Origin: Actinomycetota bacterium
GTDB lineage: Bacteria; Actinomycetota; Acidimicrobiia; IMCC26256
NCBI GenBank assembly: GCA_009702955.1
Contig: WLHA01000091.1
Coordinates: 1 to 5,907, forward strand
DNA length: 5,907 nt
Reading direction: 5' to 3'
The notes below the pieces were generated by a model that was not told the DNA's origin, searched no databases, and saw only the letters and a program-made list of their open reading frames with translations. How positions within the stretch are numbered: the stretch's first letter is position 1; every line of letters starts with the position of its first letter. Both the position numbers and the translations under genes were made by a program. Positions 5,076 to 5,907 of the stretch are shown here, in pieces.

Positions 5076-5907
5076 TCAACGCTCGTTAAGCAGATCCCTA
5101 ATCGCTTTCGCATGGATCGCGTTTGATGGATCTGATGAATCAATTGGCCCAAGAGCGATCCATGAAGCGCCCGCATCGACGTAGCCCAGAAGCATCTCAG
5201 CTACTCGCTGCGGCCCTCCAACCATTGCGACATGCCCTGCACCGAGTCGCTCTGCCTTCTCCATCGCCTCATTGTCTGTAGCACCAAGAACGCATAACCC
5301 TCCCCATGAAATTGCGAGAGGTTCGCCTCCGCGACTTTCTCGTGCGGAGATGAGCTGTGTTGCTTCGCGAGTAAAGCGATCTAGATCGACTCCCCAACGG
5401 TTCCAACCATCGGCCATTATCACTGCCTCGCCTACATACTTTGGATCTCCGCCGACCCAGACAGGGATACCTGCATCGACCAATGCCTCAGCAGTGGATT
5501 TAAGCGCCTCGACCCGCGATGAAACGTCACCGAAGTTGTAGCCAAACTGCTCCATCTCATCGCGGCTCTCCGCGTCACCCGCTCCGATCCCTGCGATGAG
5601 CCTCTTACCGGCAATACGTTGGGCCGTCATAAAAATGGCAGCCAACACCGATGGAGGCCGAAGCGTTGCGCGCGCAACGAGCGACGCGATAGCGATTGAA
5701 CTTGTCTCGGTGCAGAGTGCCCCGAGAGCCGAAGAGAACTCAAGTGCCGGACGAACCTCACCATCGGCGCCATACCTAAATAGGTGGTCGTACGCGAACA
5801 CAGCGTCGAGGCCAACCGACTCCGCTGCGATAGCAACCTCAATAAGCCTCTCACCATCCTCCCTAAAGAATGGGAGGGTAAGTCCGATACTCAGCCAATT
5901 ACTACGA
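5076..5907 (-). CDS. LLM-class (luciferase-like) F420- or flavin-dependent oxidoreductase, 5' end missing
   Basis: This minus-strand gene enters from the right edge. 276 residues are visible and probably only a few N-terminal ones are missing: the frame stays open to the edge, and the first strand, 'LSIGLTLPFF', is already present. Luciferase-like signatures follow in order: 'AAESVGLDAVFAYDHL' (near visible residues 27-42), 'GKRLIAGIGAGD' with the glycine-rich turn, 'PVWVGGDPKYVGEAVIMADGW', and 'GGPQRVAEMLLGYVDAGASWIAL' near the C-terminus. The family forms a TIM barrel that binds F420 or FMN and performs hydride transfer or oxygenation. In M. tuberculosis a member (Rv3520c) lies near cyp142 and echA19, which parallels this context. 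The gene is convergent with the regulator, with 56 nt between the stops. A GTG at 5799-5801 lies inside conserved sequence and is not the start. The cofactor cannot be settled from the sequence alone. Confidence 0.85.
   Translation of the reverse strand, partial: RSNWLSIGLTLPFFREDGERLIEVAIAAESVGLDAVFAYDHLFRYGADGEVRPALEFSSALGALCTETSSIAIASLVARATLRPPSVLAAIFMTAQRIAGKRLIAGIGAGDAESRDEMEQFGYNFGDVSSRVEALKSTAEALVDAGIPVWVGGDPKYVGEAVIMADGWNRWGVDLDRFTREATQLISARESRGGEPLAISWGGLCVLGATDNEAMEKAERLGAGHVAMVGGPQRVAEMLLGYVDAGASWIALGPIDSSDPSNAIHAKAIRDLLNER

Overview
The window looks like a chromosomal segment of an actinomycete-type bacterium (Actinomycetota). The GC content is moderate to high, the genes are tightly packed, and the protein set is typical of the group: a bacterial class I cytochrome P450, an EchA19-like crotonase, a KstR-like TetR repressor and an LLM-class (F420- or flavin-dependent) oxidoreductase. 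The GC appears lower than in Mycobacterium or Rhodococcus, so a less-studied actinobacterial lineage is possible. That last point is an impression and was not computed.

Layout. At the left edge (1-162, minus) lies the N-terminus of a cytochrome P450 that runs out of the window. A divergent control region (163-385) separates it from a five-gene plus-strand run: an enoyl-CoA hydratase (386-1198), a hotdog-fold PaaI/THEM4-type acyl-CoA thioesterase (1209-2021), a patatin-like phospholipase (2082-3074), a PLP-dependent decarboxylase/lyase of the sphingosine-1-phosphate lyase type (3135-4394) and a KstR-like TetR regulator (4387-5019, overlapping the previous gene by 8 nt). The gaps are 10, 60 and 60 nt and one overlap, so one transcript is plausible. 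A convergent gene on the minus strand (5076-5907, 5' end outside the window) encodes a luciferase-like oxidoreductase.

How the genes may work together. In mycobacteria EchA19, CYP125/CYP142-type P450s, KstR and an F420-dependent oxidoreductase (Rv3520c) belong to, or sit close to, the cholesterol side-chain degradation genes. The same combination here, together with a KstR-box-like palindrome (343-356) about 30 nt upstream of the hydratase start, suggests a regulated locus for breaking down a sterol or another branched or long-chain lipid. The P450 would oxidise a terminal carbon, the hydratase would act in beta-oxidation, and the thioesterase and patatin would release CoA or acyl groups. The SPL-like enzyme is the unexpected member and could point to a sphingoid-like or amino-lipid substrate. 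This pathway is inferred from family membership and context; only the motifs are seen directly.

No tRNA, rRNA, CRISPR array, insertion sequence or convincing intrinsic terminator was found. The main non-coding signals are several palindromes at promoter-proximal positions, and short 12-14 nt tandem or direct duplications at the 5' ends of two genes.
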